Positions 1 to 12,285 are shown, numbered from the stretch's first letter. The stretch is DNA of 64,000 nt from Litoditis marina (GCA_964036275.1 OZ038434.1:4858560-4922559), one strand, 5' to 3'. The notes: generated from the letters alone by a model not told the origin. Numbers and translations: made by a program.

Positions 1-608
1 TAGACAAACTATATGGTTTTACTTCTATATGAGAAGTTATAGCTTAATGTTAACTAAAAACAAACATCTTTTTCTATACACAATGCATAATCAAAACATT
101 AAACTTGTATACGATTCGCCCTCTTTACAGCTAGCCTTTACGGGGTATTCCTCTGTGTTTGTAGTTTGCTCGCGCAGTTTTTCGGTTGAAATTCCTAATT
201 TATGTCGCGTATCGAAGTCATACTACAACGAGGATTCGATTATAGATTCAAAAATCCATAGGTTTCCTTTCAATGTTCTTATTGATCGAACGTTCTGCAC
301 CACACGTTTAAGTATGACCGTTCTACTATCTACCAACCAAATACATTTATAGAGTTTAAACCTGTATGTTGGTCAAGAAAAAGGACTTCTTTAATGATTT
401 AGCAGCGCCAATAATAGCTGCGTTTATCGACATTCGGGAAAAGTTCAGTGAAGATAGGAGAGCAGTTTTTGATGGCAGGTCACAAAACTAAATGGCTATA
501 AACACAATTTTCTGTATGTAAATATTAGCAGATTTGAACATTTTAAAAATTTCGATTGATGAATTGGTTCATATTGTCACCAAGATAGTGTGCTATTAGA
601 GAGAAATG

Positions 609-666
<58 letters not shown>

Positions 667-719
667 CAGACGCGCTACAACTTTTCTTTCAGGTACGGAC
701 GCTAAACCTTCCAACCAAC
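1..719. other. Left-edge non-coding stretch (intron or gap of the ADAM-like gene)
   Basis: No exon with convincing splice sites was found here on either strand. The stretch holds a pure GA tract (612-664). It lies downstream of the last ADAM-like exon on the minus strand, so it is probably intronic, with the protease domain exons beyond the window edge. Confidence 0.5.
612..664. repeat. (GA)n microsatellite
   Basis: An uninterrupted GA dinucleotide run. It creates false open frames of RE and LS repeats on both strands. Confidence 0.97.
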
Positions 720-3622
720 CGTTATCCGCCTGTCGCTTTGATCTGTGTGCATGTCTGTCGGGAAACGGGTGGATCACATGGATTCCATGAGTATCGATTA
801 TTGTTCCTTTCTGAAAAAAAAACAGTGTCCAGTGGATTCCCAAACTTTCCCAATTTTCCATTGGGAACTCGTGGTGCGATCGGTGATCATTATGAAATTG
901 TTCATTTTTTGGCGTCTTTTTAATGAGTTGCAATCAAAATGGGTGGGGATGCGCAGAAAAGTAGCGCAATTGCAAACCGACTCCACTCAATTCAGGTTTC
1001 TAGTTGGGAATTGAGATCAGAAACCGAATTTTAGTTCGGACCGACACAGAAAACACAAATTGTGCTGACCACTTGGAAAGCACTACTTTTTTGAGAAAAT
1101 ATCAAACTACAAATTTTGAAGATTTTCTGTTTTCCTTCGGAAACGAGAAATATAAAACCTATCAAGGCGAAAACCAATTTCTCCAAGAAATACTCTGCCC
1201 TACACCAATTACAGCCCAGCAATAAGAAGTTGTAGTTCTCCCATAATTATAATATTCCGTATCCCTAACTCTCAGTGAGCGCAAATTTCAAGGATCTGTG
1301 TTATTGTATTATGCTATGCAGTTTAGTATGCTGTTGCTTCAGCGCAAATTATACTACTCCATCTAAATCTAAGTCAACCAGTTCCCCACACAGAGCGACA
1401 ACTCCACTTTGCATGGCACATTCGTGTCAGTTTTTACCGTTTCTTCCCTAATAGCCCACTGGTTGGGAGTGGTGAGACGGTTTTACAGTAATTGCTATAC
1501 TCCGTTTCATCAAGCCGCCGACAGCTACAGGCTAGCAGGCAAATTGGTTAGGCAAGCTTTATAGTTCACAAAGTCTTCACTGCGAAAGATTTAGCTGGAT
1601 TATGAACAACTTAAAATATCTTTGCAAAACTCTCGTGAAACTTCGGAATAATATTATTAACGAGGGTTTTTCAGGGCAAAAGTTTCTCAAAACTACTGAT
1701 CAGATTTGAAGCAACGTAAAACAGCAGTCTTCAGAAACGTAAGTAGCGGTAAAATTCATGTTTGACGTGGTCCCGCGTTCATAGTTTGATCCAGCCATTT
1801 TTCGGTCAAAGTGCGTTCATTGAAGTGTCTATCGGGATCAAACTACAATTATTCATTAGTCACTCTCGATACTCCCAGGATGTACAACAGGGTCTTTGAG
1901 AGTTCCCAGGCGATGAACGTCTCTGCGCAGAGCGCAAAGAACGACCACATGTCATCGAGCGACGACGGAAAAAGCGAGTAGCGCGGCGACAAAAAGTTCG
2001 TTTAGCTGCAGTAGTCTGAAGGTGATAACTGCCCTGATCTACAGATTGATTCGTAGTGACACGACTATGAATTGGTCACAATCGATTCGAATGGTCAAGT
2101 AGTTTTCGTTGTCAGGCTAAAGTAGCAAAGTAGTATGTGGCAAAGTAGTAGTAGTAGTATGTAGAGTAGGAAAGTAGTATGATTTCATGATTTTGATTTC
2201 ATGATTCCCCGCTAGCGTCGTTTTCATACAGTGAAAATGCGATTCACAAACGTGGAAAAATATTAGAGAAAATACTCCGCACTATAAAACTCGAGTAGAA
2301 GATCAATTCACTTTTAGCACTGAAAATGTGTCCCGATAAAACTACAGAATTACTAAATCTTAAAAATAATTTCTTGAAACGTATCTAGCTCTATGATTTA
2401 TCCGTGGAATTTATTTTGTTTACACAACAATTTCCTTGGTGTATGGTTCCGTGGCTATCCCTGTTCTGATCTATGACCATAACTCACAATTCGTCCATCG
2501 CAGTTTGAAATAGCCGCATATGTGTTATTCGAGATGAAACGATAATGACAATTGGTGGGTCGAGAATCGAGACTTAGATGACCTGCAAATGTATTCAAAT
2601 TAGAGATCAATAGATAGTTTAGAACTTTTATATTGTTCCTTTCGTAGTTATTCTCCATTTAACATAGGGATCGTTCTAGCAAAAGTAGTTAGATACTGTC
2701 ATTCCTATCCAACCTGCTGTGTTTCTAGCTTTATCATCACGGTATGTTTTGAGCAGAATTTGGAGGATCGTGCTAACTGGTTTGTACTAAATGAGTAGAC
2801 TTTGGCGTACTCAGTGTGTCGAAACGCTAATGTGTTGAAGATTGTAGTTCAAGTTGCATTTTTTGATTCAAGGTACATACTATAACCCTTCTCAAAAGTG
2901 TTGTAATCACAAAAAGAAGAGTTATCACATTACCACTACCTAACGAATGATACACGAAAAACACGTCAATCACCTCCGTTGGCGTCGTCTCGGTGCACAA
3001 CTGTCACCTTCTCGGCTACGAGCCCATCTACGGTTGATTCGAGCGGCAAGGAATAGTGGCGGTTGGCAAACTGAAAAATCAACCCACTGTAATGATTTTT
3101 TGCCTAAACATCGGTAAGCAATAAACTAAAAATGAAGAAAACCTCGCAAAACAGCGAATTTGTGTTATTTTTTCTGCATGAAGACTGACCTGAACTTTCA
3201 ACTCTCGTAACGATCCGTCGTCTCCGAATGTGAGTTTGGGAAAAACTTCTTCGTGACTGGGAACTGAAAATGAGAATAACCTAATTGTAAAAACATTGTA
3301 GTCATGGCCATTTCTACGTGGGCACCTACAGTATCTCTTTGAATACTGTAATAATGGTTTGTTAGACAGTCTTAAACTTTGGTATGTACATATTGGTATT
3401 CATTTTGAGAAGACAGAAGCAACTACAAAAATCTTCAATATCTCCCTGAACTTCAAACACATCTGGTGTCGTTATGGAGAAGACAGAGAGCGAAATCAGC
3501 TGAGCTATAAATAGTACATTTTTAATCAGGAAAAATTATGACGCACCTTCACTATGTTTCTGTACTCCGAATGTGTAGCGAAGCTCTTCCGGAGAAAAGA
3601 AATGCACAACACACACGACTCC
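720..3622 (-). CDS. ADAM/ADAMTS-like metalloprotease, propeptide exons (partial)
   Basis: Five minus-strand exons join in phase: 3622-3547, 3263-3190, 3070-2974, 2582-2488 and 810-720. Each has an AG acceptor and a GT donor. The joined segment (about 143 aa) reads like a reprolysin (M12B) propeptide: a beta-rich stretch with the words [10 protein letters not shown] and [13 protein letters not shown], then [20 protein letters not shown], matching the family pattern C-x-Y-x-G...A-x-S-x-C-x-G. The last exon ends in [17 protein letters not shown], with a furin-type RSKR site where the propeptide should be removed. The family consists of secreted or membrane zinc proteases. No HExxHxxGxxH motif lies in the window, so the catalytic domain should be to the left. 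The first coding exon with the start codon was not found; the exon at 3622 begins with the hydrophobic GVVCVVHFF and may follow or complete a signal peptide. The end of the last exon could instead be about 697. ADAM versus ADAMTS cannot be told apart. Confidence 0.72.
1780..1850. repeat. Foldback element, family FB1 (TGTAGTTTGATC ends)
   Basis: Starts with CATAGTTTGATCC and ends with GGGATCAAACTACAATT, so the ends are inverted repeats about 70 bp apart. The same ends recur through the window. It lies in an ADAM-like intron. Confidence 0.7.
1880..1981 (+). CDS. Micro-ORF of 33 codons (doubtful)
   Basis: An ATG-to-TAG frame with balanced composition (begins [14 protein letters not shown], ends SSSDDGKSE). 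The opposite strand is also open and hydrophobic over the same bases ([16 protein letters not shown] and onward). One of the two readings may be a real exon, but I found no confirming neighbours and it lies in an ADAM-like intron. No function is suggested. Confidence 0.15.
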   Translation: MYNRVFESSQAMNVSAQSAKNDHMSSSDDGKSE

Positions 3623-3635
3623 CTGAAATAGGTTT

Positions 3636-3797
3636 ATTTGTCACATCTCTCTCTCTTTCTCTTCTTCTCCCTGTTGTTCGCTATCTATTTTTCTCTTTCT
3701 ATCTATTTCTCTCGCTGTCTTCGTCTCTCTCATTCATTCTCTCTATCTTCTCTGATAGTATGGCTGTCCTTCCTTCTCGTTTCTCACTTCTCCCTTA
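3636..3797. repeat. CT-rich low-complexity tract
   Basis: Imperfect pyrimidine run with CTCT and TCTT units, just 5' of the first identified ADAM-like exon on the minus strand. It is open in several frames only because of its composition. Confidence 0.9.
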
Positions 3798-3911
3798 GGT
3801 TGTACTCCACCCGTCAAATCAATTTGTTCCCAATTTTTTGGTCAGCTAATCGGTAGGTCCCAAGACTTGATCAAACCACAATTTTAGACTACAATTTGTT
3901 TCATTTATGAG

Positions 3912-4102
3912 TACATGTACAACTCCTTGTAGAATTGGTTGGACTCGCCGTAGACTTGTAATGTTGTATAATGAATGATTTTGTCGTAGCTGTAACTCTC
4001 AACCTACATGTACAACTCCTTGTAGAATTTTTTTGGTTGGACTCGCCGTAGACTTGTAATGTTGTATAATGAATGATTTTGTCGTAGCTGTAACTCTCAA
4101 CC
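3912..4102. repeat. Head-to-tail duplication of a 93-bp unit
   Basis: Copy 1 is 3912-4004 and copy 2 is 4005-4102. They are essentially identical except for five extra T in copy 2, inside the T-run before GGTTGGACTCGCC. The near identity points to a recent tandem duplication. Confidence 0.95.
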
Positions 4103-4757
4103 TGACCTATCAGATTCCACTACTGTTCTTTTAGTTTTCTTCCTGTTTCATGATGATCATCCATCACAACTTTTTTCTCAATTAATTGGATCAAAAAACC
4201 TAAAACAACTGGCAAATTGACGACTAGATCCAACTGTCTCAAGGTCTTTTTTCCGTCAAGTGTTTCCGTTCAGTATACAATAGATCAAGGGGCCAGACAA
4301 CACTTTTCAGCAATAAAGAAGCGACACTCGATGGCAATTTAGTTCCTGCCTCTGAAGTTCACAAAGATCACTTTTTGCTCATCAGAAAAGCATCACGAAG
4401 AACTGTGAAATGCATGATACACTTTCAAAGTAGATGGAGGGGGAGTGGATATCATTTAGGGAAATTTCGATTAAAAAGTCCACCTCGTACTTTTGGTATA
4501 AAATTTTATGCATAAAACTAGAACGGGATAGTTATCAAACAAATTTGTTTCCATAAGCTAACACATAGTTTGTTGAGAAAGTTACATGAATGGAATTTTT
4601 GTGTTAAATTTATTCGTTAGGCTAAAACATGTTTATTCATGTACACTGTTTGCACATTTGCAAAATTTACGGATTGTCTGCTTTTTCTCAAATTCAACCT
4701 TGCAGGGGGATTTCGGTCGGGTCAATTAGGGAAACAGGTAGTGAAACTACTAAGATA

Positions 4758-4858
4758 AAAAAGAAGAAGGAACATAGCGAGAAAGAGAGAGAAAGGGGAA
4801 TAGAGAGAAAAGGATAGAAAGAGAGAGAGAAAGAGAGAGGGAGAGAGGGAGAGAGGGT
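4758..4858. repeat. GA-rich low-complexity tract
   Basis: Imperfect purine run (GAGA, AAAG and GGGA units). Confidence 0.9.
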
Positions 4859-5166
4859 CGCTCTATTTTGCAAGATAGAAATGTTCGACGGGGAGAGCAA
4901 ACGGGAAACAAGTCAATGAAGGATTAACGTTTCCATAAATGAGCAAGTGTAAATTTGTTCCCAAATTGTTCTGAATAATCAAAGTACTTGCAAAACTGGT
5001 GGAACACATTGGAGTAAAGCGAAACAACATAAATGTAGGCGTTTCTCTAGACAAGGGAGGCGCTAGTGGTCATTGTGTTCCACTCTGATGCATTTGTAGT
5101 TTGATCACAGCACCAAAAAGTGTGTCGTTTTGAGAGATCGGACCACTTTCACGTTTTATTATCCAA

Positions 5167-5303
5167 TATACTGTTAGTCAATTGCGAAGTCATGTGAAAC
5201 ATGTTAAACACAGAAGAAGTCAGAAACGTGCAATGACAAAGTGCACGATGCCTCATTAGATTGCTAACTTTACGTAACTATTCGATTCACTTTTAGTAGT
5301 GTA
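5167..5303 (+). mobile_element. MITE family M1, copy 1
   Basis: Begins TATACTGTTAGTCAATTGC and ends near CACTTTTAGTAGTGTA. The interior has the shared words AAACGTGCAATGACAAAGTG and TTTACGTAACTATTC. The same layout is found at 7428, 11332, 12859, 28698, 50175 and 55241. Confidence 0.8.
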
Positions 5304-6234
5304 CATCCACAGCAAGTTGTTGATATAGCGTACTACAAACGAAATTTTCAATCTTGGTATTTTAATGGCCGAAAACTTCGTGAGACAGTCTAGGACTTTT
5401 GAGCCGAAACTTCAGAACAGAGTGCCTACAGGTGCACTGCTATTTTCCAGCGTTGAAAGTTCGAAATAACGTCCAATTTCTCTACGCCTTATTTGATGGT
5501 CGAATTGACTTTTCCTAGTGCACCTTCGGCTGCGCAACGGTCTATTTCGTTGAAACATTGTAGTGAATTCGGAAAAAAAAGAGAACAACGGGTGAGAGAC
5601 GAACGAGAGAGAATGTTGAGCAGAGAGAGCCAGAGAAAAGTTCGAAGACATGCGACGTGTTCACGCGAACATGACAGGAAGCGGGTACAAATTACACTAT
5701 CATTGAACCTTTCAAAATATTGAGTATTATTTCCTTTCACTCTAGACATTAATTTATAGTGGGTGCGGGCAGGGTCAAAGTTGCAAACCACACAAATCGT
5801 TCGAGTTCACAAGACCTCATGCTTAATGGTCATGCTCAATTGTCATACTCCGGTCACGGATATACTAAACATCAAATATGGAGAGAAAATTGAGAAAATG
5901 AAAAAAAGAGTTGATGTGAGCTAGCTAAAGGTAATGTTCTGTTGCTAAACATTCTTCTTTTTTTATAATCTTTCGGTTAGTCTACAAAGTATTACTTGAA
6001 AGTGAGACATGCTTTACGGTGCGTAATAGGGTAAACATTGTGATTACATTGTTTTGTCAATATTGAACAATATGTGTGACCATAAATAGACTGTGTACCA
6101 GAATTCTTCTGTGTCGTGCAACGTGGGACCAATTCAAACATCCGTGACTATTTATATAAGCTGCTGGAACTAGTTGGACAGGGTCGAGCAAACTTTTGTT
6201 TACTAGAGTAAACAAAAGGATTTGGAATGAAGCC

Positions 6235-6384
6235 AAAAACAGGGAGGGGACGAGAGAGTGGATGAGCGAGAGAAAGAGAGAGATAGAAACGGAGAAAATT
6301 AGAGAGGGGGGGAGAGAGAAGGAGCGAGAGAAATGGAAAAGGGAAAGGTATAGAGTGAGAGAGGAAGATACAAAAAGAGAGAGA

Positions 6385-6421
<37 letters not shown>
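6235..6421. repeat. GA-rich tract ending in (GA)n
   Basis: A degenerate purine tract passing into pure GA. It is the sole reason for a 140-codon plus frame and two minus frames of 108 and 124 codons here. Confidence 0.93.
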
Positions 6422-6422
<1 letters not shown>

Positions 6423-7427
6423 TTCGTTCACTGAAAGTGTACAACGGAAAACAGTAAAAACGTTCGCTCTGCAAACCCGTTCAAGTGGTGGTGATTGTTT
6501 CCCATATTCACATTACAACCATAACAAATTAGCACCATCATTCGCTAATTCTTCAAGTTTTCATTATATAATCAATAATCTAGAACAGATAGAAGGAAAT
6601 TGGTTTCCTGGAAGTTAAAATCTTTGCCAGAACAACACTTTTTCAATGTTAAGACAACCTGCGTGTGGGAAAGAGTGAAAAATGGTTGAATTTAGATCTA
6701 GTCCAGCTCAAATGTCATCAAGAAGCCAGAGTCATGCAAGGAAAGAACAGAGGGATTGGTTAGAGGATAAAAACATGGGAAAAATGACTTTATGATGCCC
6801 AGTTGTATTGCTTGGACGTCAGTTACGGGTCACCTCAAAGTAGACGTTTCATTCACGTAATATTTACATGTTTGTACTCTCATCGAGAACAGTAATTCAC
6901 CTTTAAATTTTATAAATTCAATGATTCGAGCATAAGTGTTTCTCTTTAACTTTCGCTTTCCCAGGGATTCTTCGAAATCTGCAAAAGTTTAGTTTTGCCC
7001 TTGAAATTGGTCGGTTGATGACTCCGGTGATAATGGCTATGGTTGCGGTTTCAAGGTGACCATTTCTATCAAAACTATCGACTATTTCCGGTTATCGAAA
7101 CACTTATAAACAAAACAAGGTTTAAAACCTATCATCATGATGAGGTGAACGTACGTGCTACTGAAACGACTGTGTTTTTCATATTTAGGTTTTCGGAATA
7201 CCTTTTTAGCCCCGGCTTCACATTAGTTGAAAGGTATGAGCACCGAAAAGCGGTTGATTTCTCGATATCTCTAAATATTCAAGTTATAGAACGGACAGAG
7301 AAAACAGAACCATTTTTTTGAGTAATTCCAACGAGAGATATTGGTAGTAATGTCTCGCTAGTAATAGGTAATGCTTCAAAACTTCTTGCAAAGTATATTG
7401 AGAGAAATGTGAGACCAAATAGTGCGG

Positions 7428-7536
7428 TTTACTGTTAGTCAATTGCACAGTCAACTCGGAAAAGTGCCATTACAAAGTGCACGATTCATCATTGGAATGC
7501 TAAATTTACGTGACTATTCAGTTTACTCCTAGTATA
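7428..7536 (+). mobile_element. MITE family M1, copy 2 (internally deleted)
   Basis: Ends match the family (ACTGTTAGTCAATTGCACAG at the left, TTTACTCCTAGTATA at the right). The copy lacks about 30 bp of the usual interior around the ACGTGAAACATG block. Confidence 0.78.
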
Positions 7537-8082
7537 ATGTAGTCAATTTTGAGAGCCCCTATTGCCAGTTGTAATATATAAGTGGTCAAAACAGTATAAA
7601 CTGCCACCTCGCATTGACGACCATTAGTTTCAAGTTGTTTTCGCCTTTTAGGGCAGTTTAATGTTTCTAGTGGACAGGGCGCGGTAAATGTTACGATTGT
7701 AGGCTCAAGACGCGGCAAGACTAGTTTAAGGTCATTACATAAGCCATTTTCGTGCGAATTACATCATAATAAGAATGTTATTAAGATGAGGTTCGAACAA
7801 GTGATGAAAGATTGATGCGATTTGAACATCTGTCAAGCTTATAAATCGTTGGTCAAAAGTTAGAAATGATGAGTTTTGTTCATACAAACGGTTAGCAGGT
7901 AGTGATAGCTTGATATTCGAAGGTGTCCACATTATGGAAGTATTGTACTATAATGGGGTTTATTGTAAAATAATCTTGTAAGCCTAAATAAAACATACAA
8001 AGTTAGAATGTTGTTTAGATGGAATGATGAAAACGCAACATCAACGTAATCAGAAATACAGTGGAATAAAAAAGAGTCGTAC

Positions 8083-8152
8083 CTGAAGGAGCAGTGTGCT
8101 GAGTATCAGCGTTGACCACATCGGAATACGCAGCCAAATTGGAAATAGAATA
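8083..8152 (-). CDS. Candidate exon, unknown gene
   Basis: A 70-nt stretch between an AG (GAATAG) and a GT donor (GTACGA), open as YSISNLAAYSDVVNADTQHT and a few more residues. The codon composition looks coding, but it ends in phase 1 and does not join directly to the next ADAM-like exon. It could be a 5' exon of that gene or of another. Confidence 0.25.
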
Positions 8153-8449
8153 CTATTCTTCTATTGGCGATAGGCCAAGATTGAGAAGATTGGTGAGGAG
8201 GATAGAATGGTCCTCTCGAAAAGTTTCCTGAAAACTTAATCCGTTAAAGGTGAGGAGAGGAGAGGGACAACGCCTTATAAAGGGGGGACGAAAGCGTAGG
8301 TGGCTGTTGCGCAGCCGCAAATGGGAACAGAATTGTGGGCGGAGCCTGGAGGGGAATAGTGTACTGTATGAACTGCGTTCTGAAACAGGGAGAGAGAGAT
8401 GCGTGCGAAGTAATAGAAACAATAGAAAAGTGATGAAGCACTGATGGAG

Positions 8450-8575
8450 AGTAACTGAAAAACTAGGTGAAAGGGCAAAGGTAGATGGAAAGGGAGAGAG
8501 AGAGGAAGAGGGAAAGAGAGAACGAGAGGGAGGGAGGGGGAGAAACAATGAGAGAGAGGTATACAAAGAAAGAGA
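8450..8575. repeat. GA-rich low-complexity tract
   Basis: Imperfect GAGA/GGGA run, giving false open frames on both strands. Confidence 0.92.
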
Positions 8576-9995
8576 GTTTTATGTTTCTTTTTTCTGTGAT
8601 GTCCTTCCAAAAAGAGATAGAATCTGAGTTACATAAAAGTGCGCCAAATACGATTGCGTGAGAAAAGTCAACTCTTCAACCTTGAAAAGTTCGAATTTCA
8701 TTTTGAAAAGAAATGTGTGCGTTTGCTTATCTCTTAATGATATCTCTTGGAATGCAGTTCCTCTGTAACGTTTTGGTTGTTTCATGAACAGAGTTTAATA
8801 AGGAACTTGGTGTGGAACTCTTTTTACTGATCTACCTGAGATAACGTTGTAAGCAAAAGAACAATGTCTACGGGGCAAGTAGGAACGTTCAAAATAATAT
8901 TGTGCAATACTGCTATGAATATCGTAATCATTCTAGTGGAACCTGAGTTAACAAGATACATCAAACTACATATATATATATATATCGTGCTCGATGAATG
9001 CAATACTTCCAAAAGCACGTTTTTGTGTACACGACCAGGATACCATACTGCGTTCATCTCCAGTGCTCCTGGGCACTAAAAAAGAATCATCATGTTTTCT
9101 ATCAAGACAGAGAAAGACAATTTTGTGTTGTCGTTCTATAGTTTGTATAACTAGTACAGCAATTCTCGATTATGATTATATATGTTGAATAATGAATATG
9201 TTTTGTATCCATATATGTTGATAGAGGAACGTAAATAACAATATATGAATTCTCTGAGCTAGGAGATGCGTATTCAGTTTGGCAGTCCACGGGCATTTAT
9301 ACAACACCACCACCACATCAAAAAAGTTACAAAGCATAGTTTGTTTGTTCACTTTTTGGTTTATCAAACACGCCGACAATGCTTCTAAACATACAAACAG
9401 ACAGAATTGACAATCTGGTAGAGCACAATGACAGTACAGGCAAATGGATCAAAACATTTGCTCAAAGTATATAGATCGCTAGATTTACAGCATTCTAGAC
9501 GCAGAGAACAGCAATGCAATCAGAGGCTGTAAGCGTACATTGTTAGTAAAGTGCTTGGTTGAGCGAAAAACTCAAACCACAAAAATGTGGACTTGTTGCT
9601 TAGCTGTTACATATTTATGTTTTTTCCAAACCATTCCAGCTCGGTTTCGCTTTAAAAGTAAACTAACATTAAGAAACAAGGAACTGCCAGGAGTGAAAAG
9701 AAAATAACACAGTTTTATAACATCTTAACAAAGATGAGGGGTTGTTCCAGTGAATACAAAGTATTTGAACTGAAACGCAGTGGCGCGAACAAGCGTTCAG
9801 TTCGATTTTTTCAGGTTAGAATCTCGACGAAAAACTTGCTTAGGTGGTGTTCATATTTCAAATCGCTGCCCGATAGAGCAACGTTACATAACGTGTTTTC
9901 ATACAGATGGGTTCAGTCGATAAATACGGTTTGTATAACAATACTGTTAAATTACTTTGTGACGATTGTGATTCAGTAATCTGCAATCAACCAAA

Positions 9996-10062
9996 TTCAA
10001 TCAATACGTATCTTCTGAATGTAACCCGTCTGGACGTGGTTTTGGATTGAAGACAGTGATGA
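9996..10062 (+). repeat. 67-bp repeat, copy 1 of 2
   Basis: Shares the words CTGAATGTAACCCGTC and TTTGGATTGA with the copy at 10159, in direct orientation. Identity is roughly 80 percent by eye. Confidence 0.85.
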
Positions 10063-10158
10063 TGCGGAAAAAGTGAGGGAACCAACAAGTGTGTGAGTTG
10101 TGTTCGGTTCAGCCGTATCACGAAAATGGTATGATACCGTGAAAAGTGCAGTTATAAT

Positions 10159-10224
10159 TAATCAATACATATCCCCTGAATGTAACCCGTCAAGAGGTGG
10201 CTTTGGATTGACGACAGTCATGAT
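10159..10224 (+). repeat. 67-bp repeat, copy 2 of 2
   Basis: Direct repeat of 9996-10062, offset by about 163 bp. It may be a diverged tandem unit or two parts of one element. Confidence 0.85.
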
Positions 10225-10304
10225 TAGCTCATTTATGGATATATGACCAATTTGCCAAGTGTTTGACGAAAGAATGTACGACTTATCGTATTACACACGT
10301 AATC

Positions 10305-10515
10305 GACTAATCATAACGGTGTTAAGTCGAGATATGAACTCGTCGATGGACCGAAACCGGTCGACGGACAAAAACAGCCGCCCGACGAGGGATCCGATCC
10401 GGCGGCCAGTTGTGCGACAGATCTCACGCAAGCACTGCGCTATGCAGATTACGCAATGCGTTGCGTACGATGAAGGGACACCTTTGTACTTTACGAGGGA
10501 TGAAAATTAGAGATG
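10305..10515. other. GC-rich patch open in several frames
   Basis: Markedly richer in G and C than its surroundings, and open on both strands. One plus frame (10259-10510) starts MFDERMYDLSYY. A minus frame reads CLREICRTTGRRIGSLVG and onward to a GT. The composition resembles an exon, but no flanking exon in phase was found. Confidence 0.3.
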
Positions 10516-10552
10516 TGAAGTTCACAGAAATCCAACACTGTTACAGTTGACC

Positions 10553-10690
10553 GCATGTTTCCTTCCTCTCTATCTCTTCCACTACTATCTCTCTCTTCTC
10601 ATTTATCTCGTTTTTTCTCTCTCTTCTCTCTCACTCCATACCTCTCTTCCTCTCTCTCTTCCTCCCTCCCCCTCTCCCTCTCTCTCCCCG
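10553..10690. repeat. CT-rich low-complexity tract
   Basis: Imperfect pyrimidine run of CTCT, TTCC and CCCT units. Confidence 0.92.
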
Positions 10691-11331
10691 ACCCTGCGTG
10701 GGTGTCTCCGTTATTCTAATCACTGTCCATCACGCGGACCGTCCTCATTCCAACCTCTCAGCTGATATCAAATGACATCACATTCCATCCCGTTGCCTTT
10801 CATTGTTTGACCGTTCATACCGTTTTTCCAACATTCCTCCCCCTCTGTGGGAAACCCACGTGAAGGGGCAACCACTCTAGAAAAGAATATATTATTGTTT
10901 ATTTACCAGAACTGAAAAACCTGTGTACCTGCCAGAGAACCTGTGTACCTGCCACACTTTGTCGGAATTCATAACCTTTTGATACAGCTTGATTTGTGTA
11001 TTGTCCACATTCCTGATTCTGATTATATTCCTGACAGTCTACAAGTCATTTGGTCTCAAAGACAGCCACAGCAATGTATTGTTCATGAACACAGGTATTT
11101 TTTCACTATTCCTCTTCGAGATGAACCGCGGTGATAACACGGTCATGTACTTTGTGACGATAGAAAAACTCACGGCAGTATAAGCATTTCACGTGAAAAC
11201 GTATAGTAATGACCACAGCTGAGTTGTAGTTCGACCTCGATCAAACTACGAACACAGAGCACAGAGTGAATCCAGTTCAACATAACATGTTGACAGGGGT
11301 AGAAAAGATTTGAAAACGTACTAAATGGTAT

Positions 11332-11465
11332 TATACTGTTAGTCAATGGCACAGACACGTGAAACATGGTAAACACAGCAGAACTCAGAAACGTGCAATT
11401 ACAAAGTGCACGATTCCTCATTAGAATTCTGACTTTACGTGATTACTCAATCGACTTACATTATA
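11332..11465 (+). mobile_element. MITE family M1, copy 3
   Basis: Begins TATACTGTTAGTCAATGGC and ends CGACTTACATTATA. The interior contains AACACAGCAGAACTCAGAAA and CAAAGTGCACGATTCCTCAT. Confidence 0.85.
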
Positions 11466-11867
11466 CATTATGACTTCTCGCATTCTACGTGACATTCTTG
11501 CCTTCTCGTTTTCGATCTCACAACTTACTCACCTTTGACTGATATTGTTTTTTGTTCCTGATCTTGTTTGCAGATTGCTCTCGATGTATCGACGAAATAC
11601 AAACCGATTCTTGTATCAGCCGCGCAAATAGTTTAAAATCAGTCCAGTTGTTTCTCAGATCTGCAAGTTTGTTTGCAAAATTCCGGGAAAAAACCTTTAT
11701 TAAGGAGTCGTCCATGATTGGGTGGGAAACTTGTACACATGTTTTCTTACACTAGGCGACTGTACCCCTGAATAGAAAGCTCTTGTCATAATATTCAAAC
11801 CCCTTCTGCGTTCTTCTATGAGTTTCCATCATCAACATTTACACCATCACTTCCTTTTGCTAATCTT

Positions 11868-11935
11868 TCACGTTTAAACTCTCGTTCCGTTACCACACAC
11901 TGTGTAATAAATATTTGAATTGATTTGATTTGCGT
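11868..11935 (+). repeat. Dispersed repeat R3, copy 1
   Basis: CTCTCGTTCCGTTACCACAC, then CTGTGTAATAAATATTTGA. The same string recurs at 58892-58950 in the same orientation. The AATAAA inside suggests the 3' end of a retroelement, but this is inference. Confidence 0.8.
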
Positions 11936-12141
11936 TGTTCAAAGATTGAGTGTGAATCAAACTACAACATAGAGCGAATCATATAAAGTTTTACATCAAA
12001 AACAATTTGATAAAACGTATCGGAGAAAATGTACAATTCCCCTCGTTTTTCTTCTTTTTTCTTTCCATAATTTTTTCTGTCACAAAAAGATCCCGTAACT
12101 CTCATTTTTCTCCCAAATGGGCCAATTGGTGTGTCTGACAC

Positions 12142-12285
12142 CAGCAGAACACTAGTTTTTGTCGAGATAACTGTTGCGAGAGTTGGCGGCACAACTGAGT
12201 GCAACTCGCAATTATGGCAAACGACGGCGTCCTTGAGGGCCCATTTTGTAAGCGAATACAATCGAGACCATAATTGGCCTGCAGT
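12142..12285 (-). CDS. Candidate 48-codon exon, unknown gene
   Basis: Open from an AG acceptor (TGCCTCAG) to a GT donor (GTGTCA, weak), in phase 0 at both ends. It begins TAGQLWSRLYSLTKWALK and includes DAVVCHNCELHSVVPP. Its phase would let it precede the ADAM-like exon at 3622, but nothing proves that link. Confidence 0.25.

Noticed and set aside
577..933. 118-codon minus frame with (LS)n repeat
   Set aside because: Half of it is the GA tract. Only the segment 720-810 is used, as an ADAM-like exon with its own splice sites.
6057..6618. Frames of 108-140 codons on both strands
   Set aside because: They exist only because the GA-rich tract has no stops; composition is RE/LS repeats.
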